Shown piece by piece: positions 17,506 to 26,181 of a DNA stretch of 64,000 nucleotides. Source of the DNA: Pseudomonas veronii (lineage in GTDB: Bacteria > Pseudomonadota > Gammaproteobacteria > Pseudomonadales > Pseudomonadaceae). The stretch is from contig NZ_JYLL01000003.1 of assembly GCF_001439695.1 (NCBI RefSeq), forward strand, positions 186,001 through 250,000, read 5' to 3'. The position numbers and the translations under genes are program-made. Under the pieces are notes generated by a model. It worked only from the letters and a program-made list of their open reading frames with translations. It did not search any database and was not told the DNA's origin. How positions within the stretch are numbered: the first letter of the stretch is position 1; the number at the start of each line of letters is the position of its first letter.

Positions 17506-18000
17506 ATGCGCTTTTCGCCTGGCCTGTTACTGCTGCTTCCTCTGATGAGCCCCTTGGCTCACGCCGAATTGATCGATGATGTGTTTGACCGCGGTGAACT
17601 GCGCATCGCCCTCGAGGCCAATACCCCGCCCTTCAACTTCAAGGACGGCGAGAAACTCACCGGTTTTGAAGTGGAACTCGGTGAACAACTGGCCAAAGAG
17701 ATGGATGTGCGCCCCTCGTTCATCACCACCGACGACAGCGACATGCTGCCCGGCGTGGCAAGCGGCAAGTACGACGTGGCCATCAACCATATCGCTATGA
17801 CTGCCGAGTTGCAGGATCAGTTCGATTTCAGTGAGCCTTATCGCGACAAGCCGGCGCTGGCCATTCCGTTCCAGAAGGGCAACCCGGCGTTCAAGGCGAG
17901 CCTGGACAATGCGCTGCAACGGGTGAAAGCCGATGGCCGGTTGAAGGCGCTGGGGCAGAAGTGGCTCGAAAGCGACACGGCGGAAGTCAAAGCACAGTAA
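17506..18000 (+). CDS. Short periplasmic substrate-binding protein (SBP family 3), lobe-2 deleted
   Basis: 164 residues with a signal peptide (MRFSPGLLLLLPLMSPLAHA). The N-terminal lobe of an amino-acid-type binding protein follows: GELRIALEANTPPFNFKDG, LTGFEVELGEQLA, YDVAINHIAMT and FDFSEPY. After this it passes directly to the C-terminal helix region (ALQRVKADGRLKALGQKW), so most of the second lobe is missing. Full-length relatives have about 250 residues. The reading frame is clean, with a strong TAGGAG before the ATG at 17506, so it may be a stable half-protein or an in-frame deletion. No permease or ATPase is adjacent. Confidence 0.8.
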   Translation: MRFSPGLLLLLPLMSPLAHAELIDDVFDRGELRIALEANTPPFNFKDGEKLTGFEVELGEQLAKEMDVRPSFITTDDSDMLPGVASGKYDVAINHIAMTAELQDQFDFSEPYRDKPALAIPFQKGNPAFKASLDNALQRVKADGRLKALGQKWLESDTAEVKAQ

Positions 18001-18001
18001 A

Positions 18002-18502
18002 TCAAAATGTGGGAGGGCTTGGGAGACGGGCCAGGGCTTGCGCCGCCTCAAGCAACTCCAACTCACTGAACACCAGCACCCCATGGCGCTTGAGCAGCGC
18101 CGCCGTGACACCCTCGCCGCTCACCTTCACACCGCTGAAAGTGCCGTCATAGGTCAGCACATTGCCACAGGACGGGCTATTGGCCTTGAGCACGGTGATA
18201 CGGATATTGTGGCGCTGCACCAGCGCCAACGCCTGGCGGGCGCCGTCGAGGAAGGCGGCGCTGAAGTCCTCGCCCGCGGCGGTCAGCACCTGGGCGCGGC
18301 CCTCCCACACGTCGATACCCTGCCCGCCCGGAATCTCGGCGGAAGGTCTGGGCGTGGGCAAACCGCCCGCCACTTCCGGGCAGATCGCAACCACGCGGCC
18401 TTCGGCCTGCCATGCCGCCAGTTGATCGAACGGCCCGCTGGCGCCGCCGTCATAGCGCACTTTGTGCCCGAGCAGGCAGCGGCTGACGAGAATTTTTTCC
18501 AT
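18002..18502 (-). CDS. DUF523 family protein
   Basis: A 166-residue cytoplasmic protein with the DUF523 (YbbK) signature set: VSRCLLGHKVRYDGG at the N-terminus, VAICPEVAGGLPTPRPSAEI, and TVLKANSPSCG. The conserved cysteines in SRCLLG, CPEV and SPSCG suggest a metal or cluster site. The reaction is unknown. Its start lies only 2 bases past the stop of the upstream dioxygenase gene, so the two are probably translationally coupled. A half REP overlaps its 3' end. Confidence 0.88.
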   Translation of the reverse strand: MEKILVSRCLLGHKVRYDGGASGPFDQLAAWQAEGRVVAICPEVAGGLPTPRPSAEIPGGQGIDVWEGRAQVLTAAGEDFSAAFLDGARQALALVQRHNIRITVLKANSPSCGNVLTYDGTFSGVKVSGEGVTAALLKRHGVLVFSELELLEAAQALARLPSPPTF

Positions 18503-18504
18503 GC

Positions 18505-19137
18505 TTAAAACGGCTCGTTACCGCGCCGGCGAAACCAGCCGGTCAGCGACAGGCGCTCGCGGGTAGCAGGCAGCACTTCGTGGGGCACTTCGCCGGACAG
18601 GAACACCACCAGGCAACCTCCGCTGGGCACCACGTCGAGTTCGACGCCGTCCTTGAGGTACATGCGCAACTGGCCGCCGTGTTCCGGCAGCCACTCGTCG
18701 TTCAAGTAGATCACCGCCGAGACCGTGCGCCGGTCGTCGTCGCGAAACCGGTCCAGGTGCCTGAGGTAAAACGCCCCCGGCGGGTACATCGCGAAATGGC
18801 TTTCGAAATCTTCCAGGCCGAGGAACAAGCTGCGGTTTATCGCCAGGCGCAGGCTGTCCATCACCGTCATATAGCGGTCGCAGACGACGGCGTCGCCCTC
18901 CTCCAGCCACTGGATATGGTCGCCACGAATACCCTCGCGAATCTCCTGGGCCGGCCCGCGCCCGACCGCCGCCGGGGCCAGCTCACCTTCAGCCGCACGT
19001 TTACGGCACTCAGCCGCCAGTTCCAGGGTCAGAGCCTGGGGCAGGAAGCCGTTTTGCTGCGACCAGCCCTTTTCGGCCAGGTCGTCGACAATGCGTTGCA
19101 GCAATGGGTGATCGTGGGATATTTGCATGGCGCGCAT
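18505..19137 (-). CDS. 2-oxoglutarate/Fe(II)-dependent dioxygenase family protein
   Basis: A prolyl-4-hydroxylase-like oxygenase of about 210 residues. The Fe ligands appear as YLRHLDRFRDDD (HxD) and the distal His in GEVPHEVLPA. The 2-oxoglutarate Arg lies in RERLSLTGWFRRR. The start is uncertain: ATGs at 19146, 19137 and 19128 are all plausible; 19137 has a GGA at usable spacing. The substrate is unknown. It is followed immediately by the DUF523 gene. Confidence 0.85.
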   Translation of the reverse strand: MRAMQISHDHPLLQRIVDDLAEKGWSQQNGFLPQALTLELAAECRKRAAEGELAPAAVGRGPAQEIREGIRGDHIQWLEEGDAVVCDRYMTVMDSLRLAINRSLFLGLEDFESHFAMYPPGAFYLRHLDRFRDDDRRTVSAVIYLNDEWLPEHGGQLRMYLKDGVELDVVPSGGCLVVFLSGEVPHEVLPATRERLSLTGWFRRRGNEPF

Positions 19138-19268
19138 AGTATCCATACGCCTGTGAATCCGACAGAGCCGCTGAGCGTCTGAACGCACTTTAGTCAGGTG
19201 ACTGATAGGACTTCTCGACAAATCCTACGCCCGACACGGACAATAGTGGCCGACTGACAGGAGTCCAT

Positions 19269-20021
19269 ATGCGTCGTTTGTTTTTTTCCTTGCTGATGTT
19301 CTGCGTTTTGCCCGCTTGGGCAGACGGCCATGACCAGTTGTACAAGGTCGCCGGCTGGGCCGAACAACGCGCGCATTTCAATGACGCCCTCAGTGCCGCC
19401 CAGCAACGCTACCGCAACAGCCTGCCGCCAGCGGTGTACCAGGCGCTGGTCGACAACAGCAACAAGCGCTTCGCCGCCCAGGCCGTGGACCGGCGCGCCG
19501 AAGCCCAACTGCGCAAGCACCTGGCGGACCCGGCACCGGCCCTGGCGTTTTTCCAGTCGCCGCTGGGGCGCAAGATTGTCGCTGCCGAACTGCTGGCCAC
19601 CCGCCGCGACCAGCTGGCAAAAAATGCCCAAGGCCTGCCGCACATCGAAGCCGACGCCACCCGCAGCCTGATCATCGGCCACCTGGCCCAGGCCCTGCCC
19701 GCCCGCGAAGCCGGCGCCGAAGTCAGCTTGGCGATCGCCGGCGTGGCGGCCGACAGCTTGAGCCAGATGATCCCCGGCCTGTTGGGCGGCGGCCAGGCCC
19801 AGGGCATGCTGGATGGACAACGCGAACGGCTGATGCAACAGATCGGCAATGACCTGAACAACACGTTGCTGTACGTCTATCGGGACTTGTCCGACCCGGA
19901 ACTGGAAGAATTCGCTACGTTTGCCGAGTCGCCGCAGGGGAAGGCGTATTACCAGGCGGCGCTTGCGGCCGTGCGCGCAGGGCTGGCGGTCGGTCAAAGC
20001 ACCTCAAGCCTGGCGCAGTAG
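19269..20021 (+). CDS. Secreted DUF2059-like protein
   Basis: A 250-residue protein with a signal peptide (MRRLFFSLLMFCVLPAWADG) and an otherwise helical body. The segment LEEFATFAESPQGKAYYQAALAAV near the C-terminus is the recognisable DUF2059-type motif, and FFQSPLGRKIVAAEL is a second copy-like element. It is probably periplasmic and of unknown role. It is divergent from the dioxygenase gene, with AGGAG before the ATG. A REPIN follows. Confidence 0.75.
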   Translation: MRRLFFSLLMFCVLPAWADGHDQLYKVAGWAEQRAHFNDALSAAQQRYRNSLPPAVYQALVDNSNKRFAAQAVDRRAEAQLRKHLADPAPALAFFQSPLGRKIVAAELLATRRDQLAKNAQGLPHIEADATRSLIIGHLAQALPAREAGAEVSLAIAGVAADSLSQMIPGLLGGGQAQGMLDGQRERLMQQIGNDLNNTLLYVYRDLSDPELEEFATFAESPQGKAYYQAALAAVRAGLAVGQSTSSLAQ

Positions 20022-20023
20022 GA

Positions 20024-20117
20024 AATGTGGGAGGGGGCTTGCCCCCGATAGCGGTGGGTCAGTATCAGATGTGCTGACTGACACCCTGCTATCGGGGGCA
20101 AGCCCCCTCCCACATTT
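20024..20117. repeat. REPIN (paired GTGGGAGGGGG REPs)
   Basis: Inverted REPs at 20024-20049 and 20091-20117 surround a spacer containing GTGCTGACTGACAC. It separates the convergent DUF2059-like and hydrolase genes and could serve as a terminator hairpin for both. Confidence 0.9.
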
Positions 20118-20125
20118 GCACCGCG

Positions 20126-21067
20126 TTATTTCAGGTGGTCGGTGAGGTACTTGAAGTATTCCTGGCGAATCTCCGGGATCTCATTGGCCAGATGATGCCG
20201 GCCGCGCTTGAGCATCAACACCTCAGGCTGATCGAACTTGCTCCGCAGCACCTGCAGGTTGTGCTGCCAATCCACCGTCATATCCTCTTCGCCCTGCACA
20301 ATCAGCGGCCGCCGCGGGCTGCGCGGTGCGGCTTCGATTTGCCTGATCCAGCGCGCCAGTGCCCCGACCCAGGCCGTCGGCAATTGGCGCGGCTGCAAGG
20401 GGTCGGCTTCGAGGAACGGCTTGAAGGCCGGGTCATTGGTGTTTTCGCTGAACCGTCGGGCGATGCCTTTGACGAACGGCCGCAGCAGGTAATAGCTGAC
20501 CTGCGACCAGCCCCACCCACGCGGACGCACCAAGGGTGAAAGCAGAAAAGTCTTACCCTGGGCCGGGCTGTCGGCGCCATGGTTGAGCAAGTGATCCACC
20601 ACCACCGCACCGCCGGTGCTTTGCCCGAACAGGTGCCAGGGCCGTGGCAGGTGCAGCGCTTCGGCCTGGGCGAACAGCGCCTGCACCACGTCCTGGTACA
20701 CCGCAAAATCATCGATACTGGCCCGCGCGCCGCTGGACAAGCCATGGCCCGGCAGGTCGCAGGCGATCACCACGAAACCCTGGTCCAGCGCCCAGTCGAC
20801 GACGTGGCGGTACAGCCCCATATGATCGTAGAACCCGTGGAACATGAACATCGTCGCCACCGGCACCGGCGGCCACCACACCTGGGCGACCACCGCGAAC
20901 CCATCGACCTCGAACCGGCCAAGACGGCTCACCGCCGGCACCTGGCGCGCGCGCAGGTCCAGCCCATAGAAGCGCTGATAGACCCGCGCCTCGGCGCTGA
21001 GCGGCTGCGCATCCACCAGGGGCCGCAAGCTGTCGCGCAGGTGATCGGGGTCAAAGGTGACGGGCAT
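20126..21067 (-). CDS. Alpha/beta hydrolase, lysophospholipase-like
   Basis: A 313-residue serine hydrolase of the 'hydrolase_4' type. It has the oxyanion-side HGFYDHMGLY, the nucleophile elbow LFGQSTGGAVV, an acid region around QGEEDMTVDW, and the terminal His in RGRHHLANE. No signal peptide is seen. The ATG at 21067 begins MPVTFDPDHLR, preceded by GGA; a 26-residue upstream extension lacks support. Substrates may be monoacylglycerols or lysophospholipids. It is divergent from the thioredoxin-like gene. Confidence 0.85.
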   Translation of the reverse strand: MPVTFDPDHLRDSLRPLVDAQPLSAEARVYQRFYGLDLRARQVPAVSRLGRFEVDGFAVVAQVWWPPVPVATMFMFHGFYDHMGLYRHVVDWALDQGFVVIACDLPGHGLSSGARASIDDFAVYQDVVQALFAQAEALHLPRPWHLFGQSTGGAVVVDHLLNHGADSPAQGKTFLLSPLVRPRGWGWSQVSYYLLRPFVKGIARRFSENTNDPAFKPFLEADPLQPRQLPTAWVGALARWIRQIEAAPRSPRRPLIVQGEEDMTVDWQHNLQVLRSKFDQPEVLMLKRGRHHLANEIPEIRQEYFKYLTDHLK

Positions 21068-21178
21068 AAGAGGTTCCAGACTTGGGGCTTCACGCGCTGC
21101 GCAGAGGAATATCGAGCTGCGATATTCATCTGTCGGGGCAAGCATGGCAAGCTACGCGTCCTTCGAGGATTGATCTGA

Positions 21179-21754
21179 ATGCGACAGCCCTACCGCACCA
21201 CCCTGTTCGCCAGCCTGCTGCTGATCCTCTGCGCCGGCGTGTTATGGGCGGCGTATGACTGGTTCCAAGGCCGCTACCTGCGTGCCTTCAGCGAACACAC
21301 GGCGGTGTTTTCCGGCGACGCCCTGCGCCTGCCCGACGACCTCGCCGGCCCCGGCCCGATCCGCCTCGTGCATTTCTGGGACCCGGCCTGCCCGTGCAAC
21401 GTCGGCAACCAGCAGCACCTCGGCGAATTGATCGAGCACTACGCGCCCCAGGGCGTCGAGTTCTACGCCCTGCAGAAACCCGGCAGCCACGGCCAGTTGC
21501 CCGACAACCTGCGCCAGATGAAAATCCTCAGCAGCCTGCCCGGCGCCGATCAGATACCCGCGACCCCGGCCGTGGCGATCTGGGACCGCAGCGGCAAGCT
21601 CGCGTATTTCGGGCCCTACAGCGAAGGGCTGACGTGCAACGCCAGCAACAGCTTTATCGAGCCGATCCTCAAGGCCCTTGCAGCAGGCCGCGCAGTGAAT
21701 GCCACTCACACCCTGGCGGTGGGCTGCTATTGTTCGTGGCCAACCGGTTCGTAG
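21179..21754 (+). CDS. Membrane-anchored thioredoxin-like protein (DUF6436-like)
   Basis: 191 residues with an N-terminal membrane helix (TTLFASLLLILCAGVLWAAY) and a thioredoxin-like fold. VHFWDPACPCNVGNQQH carries a CPC pair where thioredoxins have CxxC, and IPATPAVAIWD looks like the cis-Pro loop. The C-terminus has another close pair (GCYCSW). The active-site pattern is unusual for thioredoxins, so redox activity is inferred. It ends 31 bases before the acylase gene and may be cotranscribed with it. Confidence 0.72.
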   Translation: MRQPYRTTLFASLLLILCAGVLWAAYDWFQGRYLRAFSEHTAVFSGDALRLPDDLAGPGPIRLVHFWDPACPCNVGNQQHLGELIEHYAPQGVEFYALQKPGSHGQLPDNLRQMKILSSLPGADQIPATPAVAIWDRSGKLAYFGPYSEGLTCNASNSFIEPILKALAAGRAVNATHTLAVGCYCSWPTGS

Positions 21755-21785
21755 CCCGTCGCCCCACTCTTGGTAAGGAATGTTC

Positions 21786-24140
21786 ATGAAGCGCCTCTTG
21801 CAGGTTCTCGCGGTGCTGCTGGCGCTGGTCGCCGTCGGTGCCGGCTGGTACGTCTACAGCAAGCAACCCACCCGCCAGGGCGCCGTGACGCTGGCGAACC
21901 TGCAAGGTTCGGTCACGGTGCGCTACGACGAGCGTGGCGTGCCGCATATCCGTGCCGAGAACGAGACCGACCTGTACCGCGCCCTGGGCTACGTGCATGC
22001 CCAGGACCGGCTGTTCCAGATGGAAATCATGCGACGCCTGGCGCGCGGCGAATTGGCCGAAGTGCTCGGCCCCAAGCTGCTGGACACCGACAAACTGTTC
22101 CGCAGCCTGCGCATTCGCGAGCGCTCCGCCACTTATGTGGCGCAGTTGGACCACGAGTCGGCGCACTGGAAGGCCCTGCAAGCCTATCTGGACGGGATCA
22201 ACCAGTATCAGGACAACCACGCCAGCCCGATGGAGTTCGATGTGCTGGGCATCCCCAAGCGGCCGTTTACCGCCGAGGACACCATCAGCGTCGCCGGGTA
22301 TATGGCCTACAGCTTTGCTGCGGCGTTTCGTACCGAACCATTGCTGACCTATGTACGCGACCAGTTGGGCAGCGATTACCTGAACGTGTTCGACCTCGCC
22401 TGGCAACCCAAGGGCGCGCTCAACCTGGCCGCCAGCGACTGGCAAAACCTCGGCGCCATCGCGGCCCTGAGTGAACAGGCCCTGGCCGACAACGGCTTGC
22501 CGCAGTTCGAAGGCAGCAACGCCTGGGCGATCAGCGGCAGCCGCACCCAGAGCGGCAAGCCGTTGCTGGCGGGTGACCCGCATATCCGCTTCTCGGTGCC
22601 GTCGGTGTGGTACGAGGCGCAGCTGTCGGCGCCGGGCTTTGAGTTGTACGGCTATCACAACGCGCTGGTGCCGGTGGCGTTCCTGGGGCACAACCTGGAT
22701 TTCGGCTGGAGCCTGACCATGTTCCAGAACGACGACCTCGACCTGATCGCCGAGCAGGTCAATCCGGACAACGCCAACCAGGTCTGGTACCACGGCCAAT
22801 GGGTCGACATGACCCGCAGCGAGCAACAGATCGCGGTCAAGGGCCAGGCACCGGTCACCTTGACCCTGCGCCAATCGCCCCACGGCCCGATCATCAATGA
22901 CGTGCTCGGCGAGAACGCCGGCAAGACGCCGATCGCGATGTGGTGGGCGTTCCTCGACACCCAGAACCCGATCCTCGAAGGGTTCTACCAGCTCAACCGC
23001 GCCGACACCCTGGCCAAGGCCCGTGCCGCGGCGGCCAAGGTGTCGGCGCCGGGGCTGAACATTGTGTGGGCGAATGCCCAGGGCGATATCGGCTGGTGGG
23101 CGGCGGCGCAGTTGACGATCCGCCCGGCCGGCGTCAACCCCGGGTTTATCCTCGACGGCAGCACGGCCCAGGCCGACAAGCTGGGCTTCTACCCGTTCAG
23201 CGCCAACCCCCAGGAAGAAAACCCGGCGCGTGGCTATGTGGTGTCGGCCAATGCACAGCCGGTGTCGCCCAGCGGCATGGAGATCCCCGGCTATTACAAC
23301 CTGGCCGACCGTGGCCAGCAGTTGAACGCGCAGTTGAGCGACAAGCGCGTGAAGTGGGACGTGAACAACAGCCAGGCCCTGCAACTGGGCACCACCACCG
23401 CCTTCGGCCCGCGCCTGCTGGCACCGCTGTTGCCGGTGCTGCGCGAGGTGGTCAAAGACCCGGCGCAGTTGCAGCTGGTGGAGCAACTGGCGGCCTGGAA
23501 AGGCGATTATCCGCTGGACTCCACCAGCGCCACGCTGTTCAACCAGTTCCTGTTCAACCTGGCTGACGCGGCCTTCCACCCGAAACTCGGCGACGCCATG
23601 TTCAAGACCCTGCTCAGCACGCGGGTGATCGATGCGGCGTTGCCCCGCCTGGCCGCGAGCCCGGATTCGCCCTGGTGGAACGGCAAGCGTGCCGACACCG
23701 TCAAGCTCGCCTGGGACAACAGCCTCGCGCACCTCAAGGCGACCTTCGGCGATGACCCGGGCCAATGGCAGTGGGGCAAGGCCCATACGCTGACCCACGG
23801 CCACCCGCTGGGTTCGCAGAAACCGCTGGACCGGCTCGTCAACGTCGGCCCCTTCCCCGCGCCGGGCAGCCACGAAGTGCCGAACAACCAGTCAGCCAAT
23901 ATCGGCCCGGCACCATGGCCGGTGACCTACGGCCCGTCGACCCGGCGCCTGATCGACTTCGCCGACGTGCCCCACGCGCTGACCATCAACCCGGTAGGGC
24001 AAAGCGGTGTGCCGTTCGACAAGCACTATGGGGACCAGGCGGAAACGTATATCGAGGGCGGCTATGAGCAGGCGCATTTCAGCGACGAGGAAATCACGGC
24101 CAATACGCGCGGTACGCTGAAGCTGCTGCCAGCCCGCTGA
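21786..24140 (+). CDS. hacB: Penicillin-acylase family enzyme, probable acyl-homoserine-lactone acylase
   Basis: A 784-residue Ntn hydrolase with an N-terminal export or anchor helix (LLQVLAVLLALVAVGAGWYVY). The alpha-subunit region has GYVHAQDRLFQMEIMRRLARGEL. Autoprocessing should occur at FEG|SNAWAISG, giving the beta-chain nucleophile Ser (S244). HNLDFGWSLTMFQNDDLDL follows, typical of the family. Its position next to the spu genes matches P. aeruginosa HacB (PA0305), which cleaves long-chain acyl-homoserine lactones, so quorum-signal hydrolysis is the best inference. ATG 21786 is taken over 21780 for ribosome-site spacing. Confidence 0.88.
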   Translation: MKRLLQVLAVLLALVAVGAGWYVYSKQPTRQGAVTLANLQGSVTVRYDERGVPHIRAENETDLYRALGYVHAQDRLFQMEIMRRLARGELAEVLGPKLLDTDKLFRSLRIRERSATYVAQLDHESAHWKALQAYLDGINQYQDNHASPMEFDVLGIPKRPFTAEDTISVAGYMAYSFAAAFRTEPLLTYVRDQLGSDYLNVFDLAWQPKGALNLAASDWQNLGAIAALSEQALADNGLPQFEGSNAWAISGSRTQSGKPLLAGDPHIRFSVPSVWYEAQLSAPGFELYGYHNALVPVAFLGHNLDFGWSLTMFQNDDLDLIAEQVNPDNANQVWYHGQWVDMTRSEQQIAVKGQAPVTLTLRQSPHGPIINDVLGENAGKTPIAMWWAFLDTQNPILEGFYQLNRADTLAKARAAAAKVSAPGLNIVWANAQGDIGWWAAAQLTIRPAGVNPGFILDGSTAQADKLGFYPFSANPQEENPARGYVVSANAQPVSPSGMEIPGYYNLADRGQQLNAQLSDKRVKWDVNNSQALQLGTTTAFGPRLLAPLLPVLREVVKDPAQLQLVEQLAAWKGDYPLDSTSATLFNQFLFNLADAAFHPKLGDAMFKTLLSTRVIDAALPRLAASPDSPWWNGKRADTVKLAWDNSLAHLKATFGDDPGQWQWGKAHTLTHGHPLGSQKPLDRLVNVGPFPAPGSHEVPNNQSANIGPAPWPVTYGPSTRRLIDFADVPHALTINPVGQSGVPFDKHYGDQAETYIEGGYEQAHFSDEEITANTRGTLKLLPAR

Positions 24141-24143
24141 CCG

Positions 24144-24178
24144 CCTGGAACGCGGTCAAAATGTGGGAGGGGGCTTGT
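24144..24178. repeat. Truncated REP with extended flank
   Basis: Only the left half of a GTGGGAGGGGGCTTG palindrome is present. It is preceded by CCTGGAACGCGGTCAAAAT, which is the same (one substitution) as the flank of the complete REPIN at 26057-26166. The shared flank shows the repeat unit here is longer than the REP itself. Confidence 0.7.
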
Positions 24179-24194
24179 ATCTGCGGTGTTGCCC

Positions 24195-25160
24195 CTACAC
24201 CGGCGCGGCGAAGTTGAGCCGGAACTGTTGCGGCGTCACCCCCAGTCGGCGGTTGAACACGCTGCGCATGTGCTGGGCATCGCGAAACCCGCATTGATAG
24301 GCCACGGTCTTGAGCGGTGCGCGGCTGCTTTCGAGCATCACCCGCGCCGCATCCACCCGCGCCCGCTCGACGAACTCCGCCGGGGTGATCCGCGCTTCAC
24401 GGGCGAACACCCGGGAGAAGTTGCGCGCACTCATATTGGCCGCGTTGGCCAGGTCCGCGATGGTCAGGTCGCCGGTCAGGTTCGCCAGCACATACACCTG
24501 CACCAGCGCCACCGCCGAGGTGGTTTCGGCGTGGGGCGTGAGGAACGGGCTGAACTGCGACTGCCCGCCCGCACGCTGGGTGAACACCACCAAGCGCTTG
24601 GCCACGCTCAACGCCACTTCCGGCCCGTGATCCTGGGCCAGCAGGTACAGCGACAGGTCGATCCCCGCCGTGACCCCGGCTGAGGTGTAGAGGTTGCCGT
24701 CCTGCATATAGAGACGGTCGGCCTCGACCCGGGCGCTGGGGCACAACCGCGCCAGGTCGGCGGCATCGCCCCAATGGGTGGTGACGGTTTTCCCGTCGAG
24801 CAGGCCGGCGCGGGCCAGTATGAAGGCGCCGTTGCAAATCGAACCGAAGCGCTGCGCCCGCGCCGCGGCCCCGCGCAGCCAATCATCGAAGTGCGCGCCG
24901 AAATCCTCGAAAGGCAGCTGCGGCCCGCCGGCGACCAGAAGCAGGTCATAGGCTTGCAACGCTTCGCGGTAATGCCGATGGGCCTGCAACGACAGGCCGT
25001 TGGAACAGGCCATATTGCCGTGGTCCAGGCCGATCACGTCCAACTGGTACTGGTCGTCGGGCGACAGGAAACGGTTCGCTTCGCAGAACACATCCAGCGG
25101 GCCGGTCACGTCCAGTGACTGGACGCCGGGGAAAATCAGAATGCCGACGGTCTTGCTCAT
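24195..25160 (-). CDS. GlxA-type AraC-family regulator with DJ-1/PfpI domain
   Basis: A 321-residue regulator. The N-terminal DJ-1/PfpI-like domain (about 1-180) opens VGILIFPGVQSLDVTGPLDVF and has the elbow GSICNGAFILARAG. The C-terminal AraC domain (about 215-315) has LANAANMSARNFSRVFAREA and CGFRDAQHMRSVFNRRLGVTP. The family senses small metabolites, often amines or amino-acid derivatives. It is divergent from the HD-domain gene, its most likely target. The ATG at 25160 starts the conserved MSKTVGILIFPG; an in-frame GTG at 25172 is possible. Confidence 0.9.
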   Translation of the reverse strand: MSKTVGILIFPGVQSLDVTGPLDVFCEANRFLSPDDQYQLDVIGLDHGNMACSNGLSLQAHRHYREALQAYDLLLVAGGPQLPFEDFGAHFDDWLRGAAARAQRFGSICNGAFILARAGLLDGKTVTTHWGDAADLARLCPSARVEADRLYMQDGNLYTSAGVTAGIDLSLYLLAQDHGPEVALSVAKRLVVFTQRAGGQSQFSPFLTPHAETTSAVALVQVYVLANLTGDLTIADLANAANMSARNFSRVFAREARITPAEFVERARVDAARVMLESSRAPLKTVAYQCGFRDAQHMRSVFNRRLGVTPQQFRLNFAAPV

Positions 25161-25202
25161 GAACAGGCACACCTTTACCTAACCGGATAAACACAGAACC
25201 CT

Positions 25203-25232
25203 TGTGGGAGGGGGCAAACGCCCTTCCACCTT
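25203..25232. repeat. Degenerate REP
   Basis: TGTGGGAGGGGGCAAACGCCCTTCCACC is a diverged member of the GTGGGAGG family with a changed centre. It lies in the 250-base gap between the GlxA-type regulator and the HD-domain gene, inside their divergent promoter region. Confidence 0.65.
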
Positions 25233-25410
25233 TGGATTTTCGCAGGCTTCAAGGGCGATATCGCCAGCTACACCCTAGCCGACTTTCACTTGGCACGATG
25301 TAGCAGCACATTGGCCGACATCGCACCCTCGCTGCGATAGCCCCTTCCCCGGCGCGCGACCAGACTGGCTGCCTCGGCGCCACCCCGGCGCTTTCTTGCG
25401 GAGAACGACC

Positions 25411-26052
25411 ATGAGCACCAGCATCGCCGGCATCAAGATCCCGGACAGCGCCCTGGCCAGGGCCACCACCGACTACATCCGCGATATCGAATCCGACCTG
25501 CTCTACCACCACTCGCGCCGGGTGTTTCTGTTCGGCGCGTTGAGCGGTGAGCGCAAGCAACTGACCTATAACCCGGAGCTGCTCTACGTCGGCGCGATGT
25601 TCCATGACCTCGGCCTGGTCGAAGGCCATCGCAGCGACGACCAGCGTTTCGAAGTCGACGGTGCCAACGCGGCGGCGGACTTCCTCAAGCCGCATGGGCT
25701 GAGCGATGACGACATCGAACAGGTGTGGCTGTCCATCGCACTGCACACCACGCCGGGCGTGCCACAGCATCTGCGGCCGACCGTGGCGCTGGTCACCGCC
25801 GGCGTCGAGATGGACGTGCTGGGCATGGACTACGCCGCATTTACCCCCGTGCAGCGCGAAGCCGTGGTGCATGCACATCCACGCGGTGAAGGGTTCAAGG
25901 AATGCATCATCTGCGCGTTCGCCGACGGCTTGCGCCATCGCCCGCTGACCACGTTCGGCAACGTGAAGACCGATGTGCTGGTGGATCAGGAGCCGGGGTT
26001 CAAGCCGATGAACTTTGTCGAGGTGATTCGCCAGTCGCCGTGGACGGCCTGA
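25411..26052 (+). CDS. HD-domain protein (cyanamide-hydratase-like group)
   Basis: 213 residues with an HD metal-hydrolase core: LLYHHSRRVFLFG (H33/H34), VGAMFHDLGLVEGH (H65-D66), SIALHTTPGVP, and a C-terminal Asp in IICAFADGL. The layout resembles small HD proteins annotated as cyanamide hydratase-like, whose physiological substrate in Pseudomonas is unknown. The ATG at 25411 is preceded by GCGGAGA. It is divergent from the GlxA-type regulator, which probably controls it. A REPIN follows. Confidence 0.83.
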   Translation: MSTSIAGIKIPDSALARATTDYIRDIESDLLYHHSRRVFLFGALSGERKQLTYNPELLYVGAMFHDLGLVEGHRSDDQRFEVDGANAAADFLKPHGLSDDDIEQVWLSIALHTTPGVPQHLRPTVALVTAGVEMDVLGMDYAAFTPVQREAVVHAHPRGEGFKECIICAFADGLRHRPLTTFGNVKTDVLVDQEPGFKPMNFVEVIRQSPWTA

Positions 26053-26056
26053 TCAA

Positions 26057-26166
26057 CCTGGAATGCGGTCAAAATGTGGGAGGGGGCTTGCCCCCGATGG
26101 CGGTGGATCAGTCACAGCTTCAGTGACTGACACTCTGCTATCGGGGGCAAGCCCCCTCCCACATTT
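26057..26166. repeat. REPIN (paired GTGGGAGGGGG REPs) with left flank
   Basis: Inverted REPs occupy 26074-26099 and 26139-26166, around a spacer with GTGACTGACACTC. The left flank, CCTGGAATGCGGTCAAA, matches the truncated copy at 24144. It lies between the HD-domain gene and spuH, which converge. Confidence 0.9.
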
Positions 26167-26181
26167 GCACCGTGTCGGCCG

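Noticed and set aside
18001..18022. A further REP at the junction of the binding-protein and DUF523 genes
   Set aside because: Only a half site (ATGTGGGAGGGCTT) is present and it overlaps the DUF523 coding end, so it is at most a fragment.
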